Positions 44,451 to 52,750 of a stretch of DNA of 64,000 nucleotides are shown here, piece after piece. The stretch lies in contig JBFMBK010000001.1 of assembly GCA_040755295.1 (NCBI GenBank), positions 310,001 through 374,000 on the forward strand, written 5' to 3'. The stretch comes from Bacillota bacterium. Its GTDB lineage: Bacteria; Bacillota; Desulfotomaculia; Desulfotomaculales; Ammonificaceae. Position 1 is the first letter of the stretch. Each line of letters opens with the position of its first letter. Below the pieces are notes generated by a model. It saw only the letters and a list, made by a program, of their open reading frames with translations. It was not told the DNA's origin and ran no database searches. Made by a program: the position numbers and the translations under genes.

Positions 44451-44711
44451 TCATTTCGCAAGTATCTCTTTCATCACCGGCCCGAGTATCTCCCGGACCA
44501 TTTCCGTCAAGTCATCAACTTTAATCAGGGCGATACAACAAACCGCCCCGTTCCTTTCCATGCCTACGACGGCCAGTTTGTCGCCCGCGCGGATGCCCGC
44601 TTTTTCCCTTACCTCTTTCGGGAGGACCATCTGGCCGCGCTCGTCCACGCCGATCAGCGCCTCAACCTTGAATCCACCCGCGCAGCATCCCCCTTCTGTT
44701 TTTTCCCTCAT
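44451..44711 (-). CDS. AbrB/SpoVT-type small DNA-binding protein with cysteine-rich start
   Basis: An 86-residue protein with a swapped-hairpin AbrB domain at about 14-60 (KVEALIGVDERGQMVLPKEV, REKAGIRAGDKLAVV) and an N-terminal GGCCAGG plus another CC pair (GAVCCIAL). I recall this pattern from small proteins found beside hgcAB and arsM genes (HgcC-like), but I cannot confirm that here; no hgcA or hgcB is visible. The cysteines could bind a metal or metalloid and make it a sensor for arsM, which lies just downstream on the same strand. The ribosome site before ATG 44711 is weak. Confidence 0.7.
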   Translation of the reverse strand: MREKTEGGCCAGGFKVEALIGVDERGQMVLPKEVREKAGIRAGDKLAVVGMERNGAVCCIALIKVDDLTEMVREILGPVMKEILAK

Positions 44712-44738
44712 TACGGCTTGCCGCCTTCCCGGTAAAAA

Positions 44739-44804
44739 AGTACTGATAATACTGATATTTCAGTCATTACTGATTAATGATATCATAGAGAGGCCGATTG
44801 TCAA
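44739..44804 (-). promoter_or_regulatory. Promoter with ACTGAT repeats upstream of the AbrB-like gene and arsM
   Basis: On the minus strand TTGACA (44804-44799) and TATCAT (44782-44777) are 16 bases apart. Between this -10 and the gene start, on the plus strand, lie repeated motifs ACTGATA, ACTGATATTTCAGT and ACTGATTA. The inverted pair ACTGAT/TTTCAGT suggests a repressor-binding site just after the transcription start. Confidence 0.6.
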
Positions 44805-44844
44805 CAGATAATTTGAGACTGTCTTGGTGGCGGTAGACCATGCG

Positions 44845-44886
44845 AAAAAGAGCCGGCAAGCGAGTTGTTTTACCGGCCTTTTTCAG
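44845..44886. terminator. Possible bidirectional terminator
   Basis: AAAAAGAGCCGGCAAG, a loop of about 10 bases, then TTTACCGGCCTTTTT. The stem is short (GCCGG/CCGGC) but has A and T runs. It lies in the 540-base gap between the AbrB-like gene and thi4, which otherwise holds no convincing gene; frames there have no family match. Confidence 0.4.
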
Positions 44887-45253
44887 GATGTCTTTCACGG
44901 AGTCGGTAGGTTTCCAACCGAGCCGGACGGGACGGCGGAGGAGCCGGAAAGGCCTGGTCTGACTGTGCTGTCAAGCCCCTTCTTATACGACCACTGCACG
45001 TATAAAGTGCGCGTGCTCATACGCATAATAGCCGTCCGTACGGCCTGCGAAGTAGCGTTCTTGGATGTTGGACGGGCTTAATTGTTCCTGCAGACGTAAG
45101 CCTGTACGGAGGAGGTCTGCAGCCAGTGTGGATGGTCGAAAACTCTCCTTTTCAAAGCCTCACAGGGAATCAATAGTTAAACCGATACATCAATTTGTAT
45201 CACGTTTGCGCGTTTCTGCCAATGTCGACGGATTTTGCTTTTCCGCCGGGACC

Positions 45254-46051
45254 TTACACGCTGCCGCGGAGCTTTTTAATAATCATCTCTGCGACTTTTT
45301 TCCCGGAGAGGACCATCCCGCCGAAAACGGGGCCCATCCGGTAACCGCCGGCTGCCGCGTTGGCCGCCATCCCGGTAACGTAAAGGCCCGGGTAGACTTC
45401 GCCGGTGAATTCCATCAACTGCTTTTCGCCGACATCCGCCCAGAGCGATTTTTCACCCTGGATGCATCCACCCGGCAGGTTAAGCTCAACTCCGTTTTTC
45501 CGGGCCAGGATCCGCACCACCATCGCGTCATGGCCGGTGGCGTCGACTGCGCAGCGAGACTGTACGGCAAGGGGGTCCACATGCAGCCCGGCGATTTCGA
45601 CCGCCGACCAGTTCAACACCATTCCCGTCACCGCGTTATTTCGGAGGGCCACATCTTCCACGGAGATGCAGTTCATTATCTTGACCCCCGCCCGGCAGGC
45701 GGCGTGCGCAAATCCCGTGACGGCCTCAACGGCGTGAGCGGTATAATAACCCTGCTCGAATTCTTCGAACCGGACGCCTACCTCTTCAAATATTTCGCGG
45801 GCGGGTTCCTGAAAAACGATCCGGTTGAACATCATCGCACCGCCCCACATCCCGCCGCCGATGCTCAGGCGGCGTTCGAAGACCGCGGTCTTTAGACCGC
45901 TGCGGGCGAGGTAATACGCTGCGGTGAGCCCCGATGGCCCGCCGCCGGCGACAGCCGCATCAAGTTCGAGGATTGATAACAGTTCCCGGGTATAACGGGA
46001 GATTATCGCGCGCGAGATAACACGTTCATCAAGGATTGGGTTTTGTTTCAA
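45254..46051 (-). CDS. thi4: Thiazole synthase of the Thi4 type (ADP-thiazole / ribose-1,5-bisphosphate-linked family)
   Basis: About 265 residues. It makes the thiazole half of thiamine from NAD and glycine; in anaerobes the sulfur donor is expected to be free sulfide rather than a protein cysteine. FAD/NAD-type motif VAGGGPSGLTAAYYLARSG, family block IGGGMWGGAMMFNRIVFQ, ATGHDAMVV and the C-terminal GGYRMGPVFGGMVLSGKKVA are present. AAAGGAG touches the ATG at 46060, so TTG 46051 with nine-base spacing is the likelier start. Upstream lies an inverted leader repeat (A6); I see no TPP riboswitch. Confidence 0.88.
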   Translation of the reverse strand: MKQNPILDERVISRAIISRYTRELLSILELDAAVAGGGPSGLTAAYYLARSGLKTAVFERRLSIGGGMWGGAMMFNRIVFQEPAREIFEEVGVRFEEFEQGYYTAHAVEAVTGFAHAACRAGVKIMNCISVEDVALRNNAVTGMVLNWSAVEIAGLHVDPLAVQSRCAVDATGHDAMVVRILARKNGVELNLPGGCIQGEKSLWADVGEKQLMEFTGEVYPGLYVTGMAANAAAGGYRMGPVFGGMVLSGKKVAEMIIKKLRGSV

Positions 46052-46184
46052 TACGGACATCTCCTTTCTGCCGGGGGGAGCGGGGCTTCGGCTTTTTAGC
46101 CGCCGGCCCGGCGCCGGGTTTGTCATTCTGTAGCTATTCAGGTACTCCCGTGGGGCGCAGCGATAAGCAACGCATTGCTGCGTG

Positions 46185-46296
46185 TTTCAGAAGTCAGATG
46201 CAGGATGTCGGAAGTCGGAATTCTCGAAGGAATTTGCTGTAGCGAATTCCCACTTTCAATCTGACCTCTGATTTCTGGTATCTAACCTCTGAATAC
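46185..46296. repeat. Inverted heptamer element with GAATT core
   Basis: The left arm TTTCAGA, AGTCAGA, TGCAGGA, TGTCGGA, AGTCGGA; centre GGAATTTGCTGTAGCGAATT; right arm TTCAATC, TGACCTC, TGATTTC, TGGTATC, TAACCTC, TGAATAC. It has the same design as 16210-16311 and lies inside leader repeat A6. Confidence 0.65.
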
Positions 46297-46317
46297 ACTA
46301 CGCTCCGGTTCGTCTCC

Positions 46318-46415
46318 CCCAGCACTCAAACTTACCCTAGCAAAAAACAAGCGGTTTTCACAACATCTGACGTTTTGATGAAATTGCTACTTTTCAAGTT
46401 AAATTGAGTGCTGGG
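46318..46415. mobile_element. MITE-like element B4 inside leader repeat A6
   Basis: A 98-bp segment bounded by CCCAGCACTCAAA and AATTGAGTGCTGGG (perfect 12-bp inverted ends). Flanks are parts of leader repeat A that are contiguous in copy A2 (13340-13370), apart from about six bases, so copy A2 acts as the empty site. Confidence 0.75.
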
Positions 46416-46460
46416 TTCCTTGCACTGCATTACTTCTCGCCGCGTTTCGTAAGTGTTAGG

Positions 46461-46847
46461 TCACGGCTGAATAGTTCCGTCATTCTTGCGCCCCAGGTAA
46501 TCTTTGATCGCCTTATGCAGGGCGTCGGCGCCTAGGTTGGAACAGTGCATCTTTTGTTTGGGCAAACCCTCCAGGGCGTCCGCAACGTCCTTGTTGGTGA
46601 TTTTCAAGGCCGTCTCCAGGCTTTTACCTTTGGCCATCTCGCTGATCATGCTTGACACGGCGATCGCCGCCCCGCAGCCGAATGTCTGGAACTTCACGTC
46701 TTCGATCCGTTCATCTTTGACCTTGATATAAAAGGTCATTACGTCTCCGCACGCCGGGTTTCCCACCTCTCCGACACCGTCCGCGGCTTCGATGACGCCG
46801 GCGTTGCGCGGGTTGGAAAAATGCTCTAAAACCTTGGCGCTGTACAC
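46461..46847 (-). CDS. iscU: Iron-sulfur cluster scaffold protein, IscU/NifU-N type
   Basis: A 128-residue scaffold on which Fe-S clusters are built from sulfur given by a cysteine desulfurase. The three ligand cysteines are seen in GNPACGDVM, FQTFGCGAA and KMHCSNLG, and the start YSAKVLEHFSNPRNAG is typical. GTG 46847 is chosen because GAAGGAG precedes it; the eight extra upstream codons (ending in the heptamer array) are unlikely. It is the last gene of a minus-strand group rrf2-nadA-nifS-iscU, the usual Firmicute arrangement. Confidence 0.92.
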   Translation of the reverse strand: MYSAKVLEHFSNPRNAGVIEAADGVGEVGNPACGDVMTFYIKVKDERIEDVKFQTFGCGAAIAVSSMISEMAKGKSLETALKITNKDVADALEGLPKQKMHCSNLGADALHKAIKDYLGRKNDGTIQP

Positions 46848-46863
46848 ACTCTCATCTCCTTCA

Positions 46864-46884
46864 AGGTTCAAAGTTCAAAGTTCA
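46864..46884. repeat. AAGTTCA heptamer array
   Basis: AGGTTCA, AAGTTCA, AAGTTCA directly upstream of iscU. The complement is TGAACTT, close to the type at 26939. Confidence 0.55.
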
Positions 46885-46989
46885 ACGCTGTAAAAAGGTG
46901 CTGAGTTAGAAGCCGGAATCAGTTAAAGGTGACTGCAAATGGATGACAGCACAAAAACCGGAACTCACCTAAAACGAAGGAGTTGGGAC

Positions 46990-48198
46990 TTAAGAATGAG
47001 GGCTTGCATGGGAATTAGCAACCCGCACGTTTTGGTCGAGTTTCGCTTTGTAATAGAGCGGCGACATGTCGCGCAAGCGCTGTACGATCGCAGGCAGCTT
47101 TTCAAGCGCGCGGTCGACGTCTTTAACCGTGTTGTGGATGCCGAAGCTGAATACCAGAGACCCCTGGGCGGTGGAAGAACGAACTCCCATGGCCAGCATC
47201 GCGTGTGACACCTTCAGCGAGCGGGAAACGCAGGCCGACCCGCTTGATAGTTTAACATCGTCCATGTCCATGAACAGGAGTATCGACTCGCCTTCTACGT
47301 ATTCAACGGCCACGCTGGCATTATTCGGCAGCCTTTTTTCCGGGTGGCCGAGCAAAACGGTGTAAGGGACGCGGGCCAGCAGTTCGCGGATAAAGTAGTC
47401 GCGTAAGCCCTGAAGGCTACGGATGCGGGAAGCCATTTCTTTCCGGGCGATCCCGGCGGCCGCGCCCATTCCGACTACCGCCGGTACGTTCTCGGTCCCG
47501 GCCCGCAGGCCGCGCTCCTGAATACCGCCGTCTAAAAGCGGCTGTATCTTCAACCCTTTGCGGACGTAGAGGGCCGCTGCCCCTTTCGGGCCGTAAAAGG
47601 TATTGGCCGCCAGGGACAGGAGATCGGCGTTAATCTTGTTGACGTCGACCGGGATGAGCCCGGCGGTGGCTACGGCGTCGGTGTGAAAAAGAACCTTATT
47701 ATCGCGGCAGATGCGCCCGATCTCCTCTACCGGCTGAATGGTGCCCACCTCATTGTTGCCGTGCATCACCGAAACAAGTATGGTGTCCGGGCGGATCGCG
47801 TTTTCGACGTCCGCGGGGTCGACCATGCCGCGGCGGTCGACGGGCAGCCTGGTTACTTCAAAACCCCAGCGTTCCAAAGTTTTGGCGCAATGCATGATCG
47901 AAAAATGCTCCACCGGGCTGACGATAATGTGTTTGCCCTTGTTCTGATGCGCCCATGCCACACCCTTGAGGGCGAAATTGTTCGCTTCTGTGCCGCAGGA
48001 TGTGAAAATTATTTCGTCCGTCATCGCTCCAATCAGGCCGGCGACTTCGGCGCGCGCCTTCTCCAACGCTTCCTGGGATTTTTCGCCGAAGCTGTGAACG
48101 CTGGAGGGGTTGCCCCAGTATTGCGTGAAGTAAGGCGCCATTGCTTCGTAAACCTCGGGCAAGATCGGCGCCGCGGCCATGTAGTCAAGGTAAACCAT
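46990..48198 (-). CDS. nifS: Cysteine desulfurase-like protein (NifS/IscS family) without the usual PLP lysine
   Basis: A 402-residue member of the NifS/IscS family that sits between nadA and iscU, so it is expected to supply sulfur to IscU and to the NadA cluster. The N-terminal [10 protein letters not shown], the [11 protein letters not shown] block and the catalytic-cysteine loop [16 protein letters not shown] are present. However, where other members have S-x-HK-x-x-GPKG with the PLP-binding lysine, this protein reads [11 protein letters not shown]: the lysine codon is ACC (Thr). Either PLP is held another way or the protein has lost desulfurase activity. The start ATG 48198 has AAAGGACGAG upstream. 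Confidence 0.9.
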   Translation of the reverse strand: MVYLDYMAAAPILPEVYEAMAPYFTQYWGNPSSVHSFGEKSQEALEKARAEVAGLIGAMTDEIIFTSCGTEANNFALKGVAWAHQNKGKHIIVSPVEHFSIMHCAKTLERWGFEVTRLPVDRRGMVDPADVENAIRPDTILVSVMHGNNEVGTIQPVEEIGRICRDNKVLFHTDAVATAGLIPVDVNKINADLLSLAANTFYGPKGAAALYVRKGLKIQPLLDGGIQERGLRAGTENVPAVVGMGAAAGIARKEMASRIRSLQGLRDYFIRELLARVPYTVLLGHPEKRLPNNASVAVEYVEGESILLFMDMDDVKLSSGSACVSRSLKVSHAMLAMGVRSSTAQGSLVFSFGIHNTVKDVDRALEKLPAIVQRLRDMSPLYYKAKLDQNVRVANSHASPHS

Positions 48199-48215
48199 GA
48201 TAACTCGTCCTTTCG

Positions 48216-49232
48216 TTAGAGTAGTTTCTGACCGCTCTCCCGCGCGGCGCCGGCAGACGCATCCAAAGACATTGCGGCTTTCGGTGTCGCTCCAGATGCG
48301 GTTTCTTCCCGAACGTCGCGGCGCCCGGTAACCGAAAGCATCCGGCTTACGGCGCGGTGCGCGCGGGAGCGTATTTCTTCCGGTACGGTGATTTCAGGCT
48401 CCAGTGCTTGCAGGCAGCGCAGCACCTTCTCCAGGGTGATGCGTTTCATGTTGGGACATACGGCCCTCATGGATGCGGGAATAAAAGTCTTATGGGGGTT
48501 TTCCTTGCGCAAACGGTACAGGATCCCCATTTCCGTGCCGACGATCAGGGTTTCGAAAGAATTCTCTTTTGCGTACCGGCAAATCCCCCCCGTGCTCAGG
48601 ACCGCGTCCGCCAGTTCCCGGACTTCCCCCCGGCATTCGGGGTGCACGACCACGTGCGCCTCGGGATGCTGAACCTTTAACTTGGTGATGTTTTCGCGGT
48701 TGATTTTCATGTGCGTCGGGCAGAAACCCGGCCACAAAAACAGATCCTTGCCCGTGACGTCGTGGACGTATCCGCCGAGGTAACGGTCGGGGATGAAAAG
48801 GATCTGCCGGTCGTTTAGGCTCTGGACGACGCGGACCGCGTTGGCGGAGGTGCAGCAGATGTCACTGGCGGCTTTGATAGACGCGCTGGAGTTGACGTAA
48901 CAAACCACCACCGCGCGCGGATACTTCCGCTTAAACTCCCTGAGTTTTTCCTGAGTGATCATATCGGCCATAAAGCAACCCGCCGAGGGGTCCGGCAGCA
49001 AGACCTTTTTACCCGGGCAGAGGATCGCCGCCGTTTCAGCCATGAAGTGGACACCGCAAAAAATAATTACGTCCGCGCCGTTGCTTGCGGCACGCCGGCT
49101 TAACTCCAGACTGTCGCCGACAAAGTCGGCTATCTCCTGGACCTCCTCACGCTGGTAGTTGTGCGCGAGGATGACGGCGTTGCGTTCCGCCTTCAATTTC
49201 AAGATCTTTTCTTTAAGCTCCGGTGTTTTCAT
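48216..49232 (-). CDS. nadA: Quinolinate synthase
   Basis: A 338-residue 4Fe-4S enzyme that condenses iminoaspartate with dihydroxyacetone phosphate in NAD synthesis. Typical blocks are [56 protein letters not shown] and [10 protein letters not shown]; the cysteines in FCGVHF, HPEC and VCPNM are the expected ligands. The last 30 residues extend past the family end. No nadB or nadC is in the window. It overlaps the rrf2 gene by 20 bases and is 17 bases before nifS, so all are likely one operon. Confidence 0.95.
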   Translation of the reverse strand: MKTPELKEKILKLKAERNAVILAHNYQREEVQEIADFVGDSLELSRRAASNGADVIIFCGVHFMAETAAILCPGKKVLLPDPSAGCFMADMITQEKLREFKRKYPRAVVVCYVNSSASIKAASDICCTSANAVRVVQSLNDRQILFIPDRYLGGYVHDVTGKDLFLWPGFCPTHMKINRENITKLKVQHPEAHVVVHPECRGEVRELADAVLSTGGICRYAKENSFETLIVGTEMGILYRLRKENPHKTFIPASMRAVCPNMKRITLEKVLRCLQALEPEITVPEEIRSRAHRAVSRMLSVTGRRDVREETASGATPKAAMSLDASAGAARESGQKLL

Positions 49233-49686
49233 TTTCAGGGAAACATCCTTTCTTTAAAGCCTTGGCCTCCTCAAGCTTGGCTTGCTGGCGGCGCAGCATG
49301 TCGACGAGCGTCACCGACGAAAGAACACTCCAAAAAGCCTGGTTGGCTTCCTGCCACAGGTCCCGCGCTGCGCAGCAGTCGACCCGCAGGCACACTTGTT
49401 CGTTGTAAAGACAGTCCGTAAGGACTGTTTTGCCGTCGAGAATTTCTACTATTTCGCTCATAAGGATATCCGAGGCGTGCTTGCGCAACTGAAACCCCCC
49501 GCGGGCGCCGCGGACGCTCTGGACCATACCCGCCCCTTTGAGGGGCAGGATCAATTGTTCCAGGTATTGCTCCGAAATCAACTGCCGGCGCGACACATCC
49601 TTCAGGCTGACGGGTCCCGACGCGCTGTGCGCCGCGATGTCCATCAGCGCCCTGACACCGTAACGAATCCTCGTTGAAAGCTTCAT
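49213..49686 (-). CDS. Rrf2-family transcriptional regulator (IscR-like)
   Basis: A 157-residue winged-helix regulator (MKLSTRIRYGVRALMDIAAH, QLISEQYLEQLILPLKGAGM, RGARGGFQL) with cysteines near the C-terminal third (DCLYNEQVCLRVDCC), which fits a bound Fe-S cluster as in IscR. ATG 49686 follows AAAGGGGGAA; the frame upstream to 49737 is not needed. It heads the nadA-nifS-iscU operon and probably represses it according to Fe-S status. A palindrome in the promoter region is a likely target. Confidence 0.88.
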   Translation of the reverse strand: MKLSTRIRYGVRALMDIAAHSASGPVSLKDVSRRQLISEQYLEQLILPLKGAGMVQSVRGARGGFQLRKHASDILMSEIVEILDGKTVLTDCLYNEQVCLRVDCCAARDLWQEANQAFWSVLSSVTLVDMLRRQQAKLEEAKALKKGCFPENENTGA

Positions 49687-49768
49687 CTTGATTTCCCCCT
49701 TTTTATACGGTGCGTGTGAGCACATAGTTTTGACCATTGAGTGAAAACAAACCCTGGTTTTAAAGTAA

Positions 49769-49796
49769 TATGACTAATAATATCATAATAGTCATA
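49769..49796 (-). promoter_or_regulatory. Likely Rrf2 operator
   Basis: TATGACTA, 12 AT-rich bases, TAGTCATA: a perfect 8-bp inverted repeat, 83-110 bases before the rrf2 start. On the minus strand a -10-like TATTAT and a -35-like TTGCTA flank it, so a bound dimer would block RNA polymerase. The rest of the gap to 50071 holds nothing else I can name. Confidence 0.55.
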
Positions 49797-50071
49797 ATAG
49801 TAGCAAAATTATTTACTGAAAAAATCCGGCCGACAAGGTTATTTTGAGTGGAAGCCGGCACTGAAACGACGAAAAAGACGGTCGGCGTTATCTGAATTCG
49901 AAAAGAGCTTCTCGCTAAAGTAGTATCTTCTCAGGGTCAATTCCCGGCGTTGTCGGCGAAAAGAAGGAAAACATAATTTGCTCCTTGAACTGTGATATTC
50001 AAACTTTAAGTGAATAAATCACTCCGTTCCGCGGACTTTCCCGGAGGTTGAGCAGCTCGGGGGGATGGGTG

Positions 50072-50527
50072 ATGACGGGCCTCAATGTGTTGGAGTTGAT
50101 AGCGGCGATCCTGCTGGTCAACGCGGTGATCTGGATACCGGTCGTGCGGTGGATGACGCGCAAAGGACAGATTCTGCGGGACGGCATGGTTGAGGAATGC
50201 CGCCGCTCAGGCGAGCGGATGGTTATCGGGCCGCAGTCGTGTCTTTACCGGGGCGCCGACAGCGTGTACGGCAACATCAAGGGCAACGGCGTGGTCTGTT
50301 TGACGGATAAGAGGGTGGTATTCGAGAAATTAACCGGTCAACGCATTGCGATTAACCGGACGGACATAGCCGGGGTATCCGAGGAACGGTGGTTCAGGGG
50401 AAAGACCGCCTTCGGCACGGGAGCGAGCGGACACCTGGTCTTTCATACCGCGGACGGCAACCGGGTGGGATTTCTGATTAAGGACACCAAACGGTGGGTT
50501 CGCGAGCTTCAGATACATGACGAGTAA
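50072..50527 (+). CDS. Hypothetical protein with N-terminal membrane helix and GRAM/PH-like domain
   Basis: A 151-residue protein. Residues about 5-27 form one membrane helix (VLELIAAILLVNAVIWIPVV). The rest has the strand pattern of a GRAM or bacterial PH-like domain (GNGVVCLTDKRVVFEKLTGQ, then RIAINRTDIAGVSEERWF). Such domains often bind lipids or act as membrane-associated adaptors; the specific role is unknown. ATG 50072 follows GGGGGG; the frame is open to 50048 but that part holds the ribosome site. The next gene begins 48 bases later. Confidence 0.6.
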   Translation: MTGLNVLELIAAILLVNAVIWIPVVRWMTRKGQILRDGMVEECRRSGERMVIGPQSCLYRGADSVYGNIKGNGVVCLTDKRVVFEKLTGQRIAINRTDIAGVSEERWFRGKTAFGTGASGHLVFHTADGNRVGFLIKDTKRWVRELQIHDE

Positions 50528-50575
50528 GAATCGGGCCGGCGCCAGGGTTAAACAGTTGTTAAGGAGGTTTTTATC

Positions 50576-51676
50576 GTGTCGGAACAAAGAAACGGTCCGA
50601 GACTTCTGTATATCAATAACCTGCGGATAGTGCTCATTATACTGATCATCATGCTTCATACGGCTATTACGTATGGGGCTTCAGGTTCCTGGTATTATTC
50701 CGAGCCTGCCACGGATATGGTTCCCGTCGTGCTGCTCACTCTTTTTTGCGCCGTCGTCCAGTCCTTTGCCCTGGGGTTGTTTTTCATGCTGTCCGGTTAT
50801 TTTACTCCCGGGTCATATTCCCGGAAGGGGGCCGGCGCTTATCTTCGGGACCGTTTCATCCGTTTAGGAATACCCCTCGTGGTTTATTATTTCATGATTA
50901 ACCCGCTGATTGTGTACATTTTATATGTCAGGTGCATGGGGAAATCCATACCATTCGAAAATTTTTTTGGGTCCGGCCCGCTCTGGTTTGTCGAGACTTT
51001 ACTCCTATTTGCTCTCGGTTACTACCTTTGGCGCAGGTTGCGCAGGGCGGAAAGCAGGGAAAGGAAGTCTCCCCGGGGGAGCGATCTGTTAAAGTATGCG
51101 ATTATTCTGTCACTTGCCGGCTTCTTGGTCCGAATTTGGTGGCCGGTCGGCGAGAGCTTTTCCAATCTGCAGTTCGGCTTTTTCCCGGGTTATATAGGAT
51201 GGTTTGTTATTGGAATCGCCGCTTACAGGAATAATTGGATCGCAGATTTCAGGGATTCAGTCGGGATTCAATGGCTTATAATTTCCGGACTCGGCATCCT
51301 GTTATTACCGGTGATAATGCTGTCATGCGGGGCTACGGAAAGCGTGACCCCGTTTTTAGGCGGGCTTACCTGGCAGTCATTCGTCTATTCCACATGGGAA
51401 GCCTTTGTCGGGACGGGTCTGGTTGCGGGTCTGCTCGTTGTCTTTAGAAGGAGGTTCAACCGCCAGGCAAGGTTTACTAAGCTCCTCGCCGACAATGTGT
51501 ATACCGTTTACATAATTCACGCCCCTGTTATCGTCTTCTTCGCTTACACAACTCGCGGCGTGCACTTATACCCGCTGCTGAAGTTCGTTATTGCGGCGGT
51601 TATCGGCATAAGCCTGTGCTTTCTTATCAGTCATTTTATCGTGAGACGTATCCCTTATTCGGAAAAGGTTCTGTAG
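50576..51676 (+). CDS. Acyltransferase-3 family membrane protein
   Basis: A 366-residue protein with about ten membrane segments. The N-terminal LLYINNLRIVLIILIIMLHT with its conserved histidine, followed by FALGLFFMLSGYF and RFIRLGIPLVVYY, is typical of the acyltransferase-3 (OafA/glucan-modifying) family, which puts acyl groups on surface sugars. GTG 50576 follows AAGGAGG. The WYL regulator gene lies 61 bases downstream in the same direction. The acceptor molecule cannot be predicted. Confidence 0.85.
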   Translation: MSEQRNGPRLLYINNLRIVLIILIIMLHTAITYGASGSWYYSEPATDMVPVVLLTLFCAVVQSFALGLFFMLSGYFTPGSYSRKGAGAYLRDRFIRLGIPLVVYYFMINPLIVYILYVRCMGKSIPFENFFGSGPLWFVETLLLFALGYYLWRRLRRAESRERKSPRGSDLLKYAIILSLAGFLVRIWWPVGESFSNLQFGFFPGYIGWFVIGIAAYRNNWIADFRDSVGIQWLIISGLGILLLPVIMLSCGATESVTPFLGGLTWQSFVYSTWEAFVGTGLVAGLLVVFRRRFNRQARFTKLLADNVYTVYIIHAPVIVFFAYTTRGVHLYPLLKFVIAAVIGISLCFLISHFIVRRIPYSEKVL

Positions 51677-51737
51677 GATTGCACTATCGGCGTTTATAAA
51701 CAGTTTTGTATTAGTTTTGTAAGAAAGTCTGAGCGTT

Positions 51738-52670
51738 ATGAAACTGGACAGGCTGCTCGGAATTACAATCATCCTGATAAATAGGAACCGCGTGCAGGCG
51801 AAAGAGCTTGCGGAGATGTTCGGCGTCTCCGTGCGGACCGTATACAGGGACATCGAAGCGATAAACCAGGCGGGGATTCCGGTCGTCGCCTTCCGGGGCG
51901 CGAACGGGAGGATCGGCGTCGTTGACGGCTACCGGCTCGGCGGGAACGTGCTGACGAGCGATGAGCTTGCCTCCATATTCTCCGCCCTGAAGAGCGTGTC
52001 TTCGTCACTGGACGATTCCTCGGTCCGGGTGGTTCTTGAAAAAATAAAGGGGCTGGTGCCCAAAAGCCGGGAGGAAAGTTTCAAAGCGAAAACCGAGCAA
52101 GTCTTCATCGACTTTTCCCCATGGGGGACCGACCCCCGTTTCACCGGAAAAATGGATACGTTGAGAGGAGCGATCCAGGCCTGCCTGATGGTTTCTTTTA
52201 CTTACTGCAGCGCCCGCGGGGATGTAACGGCAAGGACCGTTGAACCGCATACACTCGTGCTTAAAGAACAGAAGTGGTATCTTTACGCCTTTTGCGGCTT
52301 GCGAAACGGGTTCAGGCTATTCAAGCTTACGAGGATTAAAGACCTGAAAGTGCTGGAGACGGGCTTCAGGCGAAGGGAGATCAACCTTGAAGAACTGCCC
52401 TGGGATAAAGGCTGGAACGCCCCGCAGAACCTGGTTAAGCTGGTCCTGAAGTTTGAAGCGGGGATGAGGACCCTGGCGGAAGACTGGTTCGGTGTCGAAA
52501 ACGTTTGTCCGGACGGGGCCGGCGGCTGTATCGTCGAGGCCGTATTGCCGGAGGACGAGTGGCTTTGCGGTTTTATCCTGAGCTTCGGGCATCGTGTTGA
52601 GGTGCTCGAACCCGAAAGCCTGAGGCTGAAGACCAAAAAAATCGCCGCGCGGATATGCGGACTTTACTGA
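51738..52670 (+). CDS. HTH-WYL transcriptional regulator (YafY type)
   Basis: A 310-residue protein. A DeoR-like winged helix occupies 1-65 (KLDRLLGITIILINRNRVQA, SVRTVYRDIEAINQAGIPV), followed by a WYL domain at about 140-215 (TVEPHTLVLKEQKWYLYAFC, FRLFKLTRI) and a C-terminal WCX-like domain. Such regulators respond to ligands, nucleic acids or stress. ATG 51738 is the first ATG. It may act on the divergent or neighbouring genes; the target is unknown. Confidence 0.9.
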   Translation: MKLDRLLGITIILINRNRVQAKELAEMFGVSVRTVYRDIEAINQAGIPVVAFRGANGRIGVVDGYRLGGNVLTSDELASIFSALKSVSSSLDDSSVRVVLEKIKGLVPKSREESFKAKTEQVFIDFSPWGTDPRFTGKMDTLRGAIQACLMVSFTYCSARGDVTARTVEPHTLVLKEQKWYLYAFCGLRNGFRLFKLTRIKDLKVLETGFRRREINLEELPWDKGWNAPQNLVKLVLKFEAGMRTLAEDWFGVENVCPDGAGGCIVEAVLPEDEWLCGFILSFGHRVEVLEPESLRLKTKKIAARICGLY

Positions 52671-52750
52671 GCGAAAAATTTTTCTAAACATGACATACCG
52701 GTGTCAAATTCCCTCCTGTATAATTGCTGAAAAAACGGGAGGGATTCTTT

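Larger units (their letters stand above)
46137..46460 (-). repeat. Leader repeat A, copy A6, inverted and twice interrupted
   Basis: On the minus strand the order is GAAACGCGGCGAGAAGTAAT, GCAGTGCAAGGAA, [element B4], GGAGACGAACCGGAGCGTAG, [heptamer hairpin 46185-46296], GCAGCAATGCGTTGCTTATC, CGCTGCGCC, CTGAATAG. It points toward thi4. Comparison with copy A2 shows where both elements entered. Confidence 0.7.

Noticed and set aside
44824-45081. Plus-strand frame of 85 codons between the AbrB-like gene and thi4
   Set aside because: No ribosome site or family pattern; it begins at a possible terminator stem.
45065-45895. Plus-strand frame of 276 codons opposite thi4
   Set aside because: Shadow frame; Thi4 motifs are complete on the minus strand.
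46061-46460. TPP riboswitch before thi4
   Set aside because: I looked for the conserved CTGAGA and ACCTG-type segments in the right order and spacing and did not find them; the region is made of repeats.
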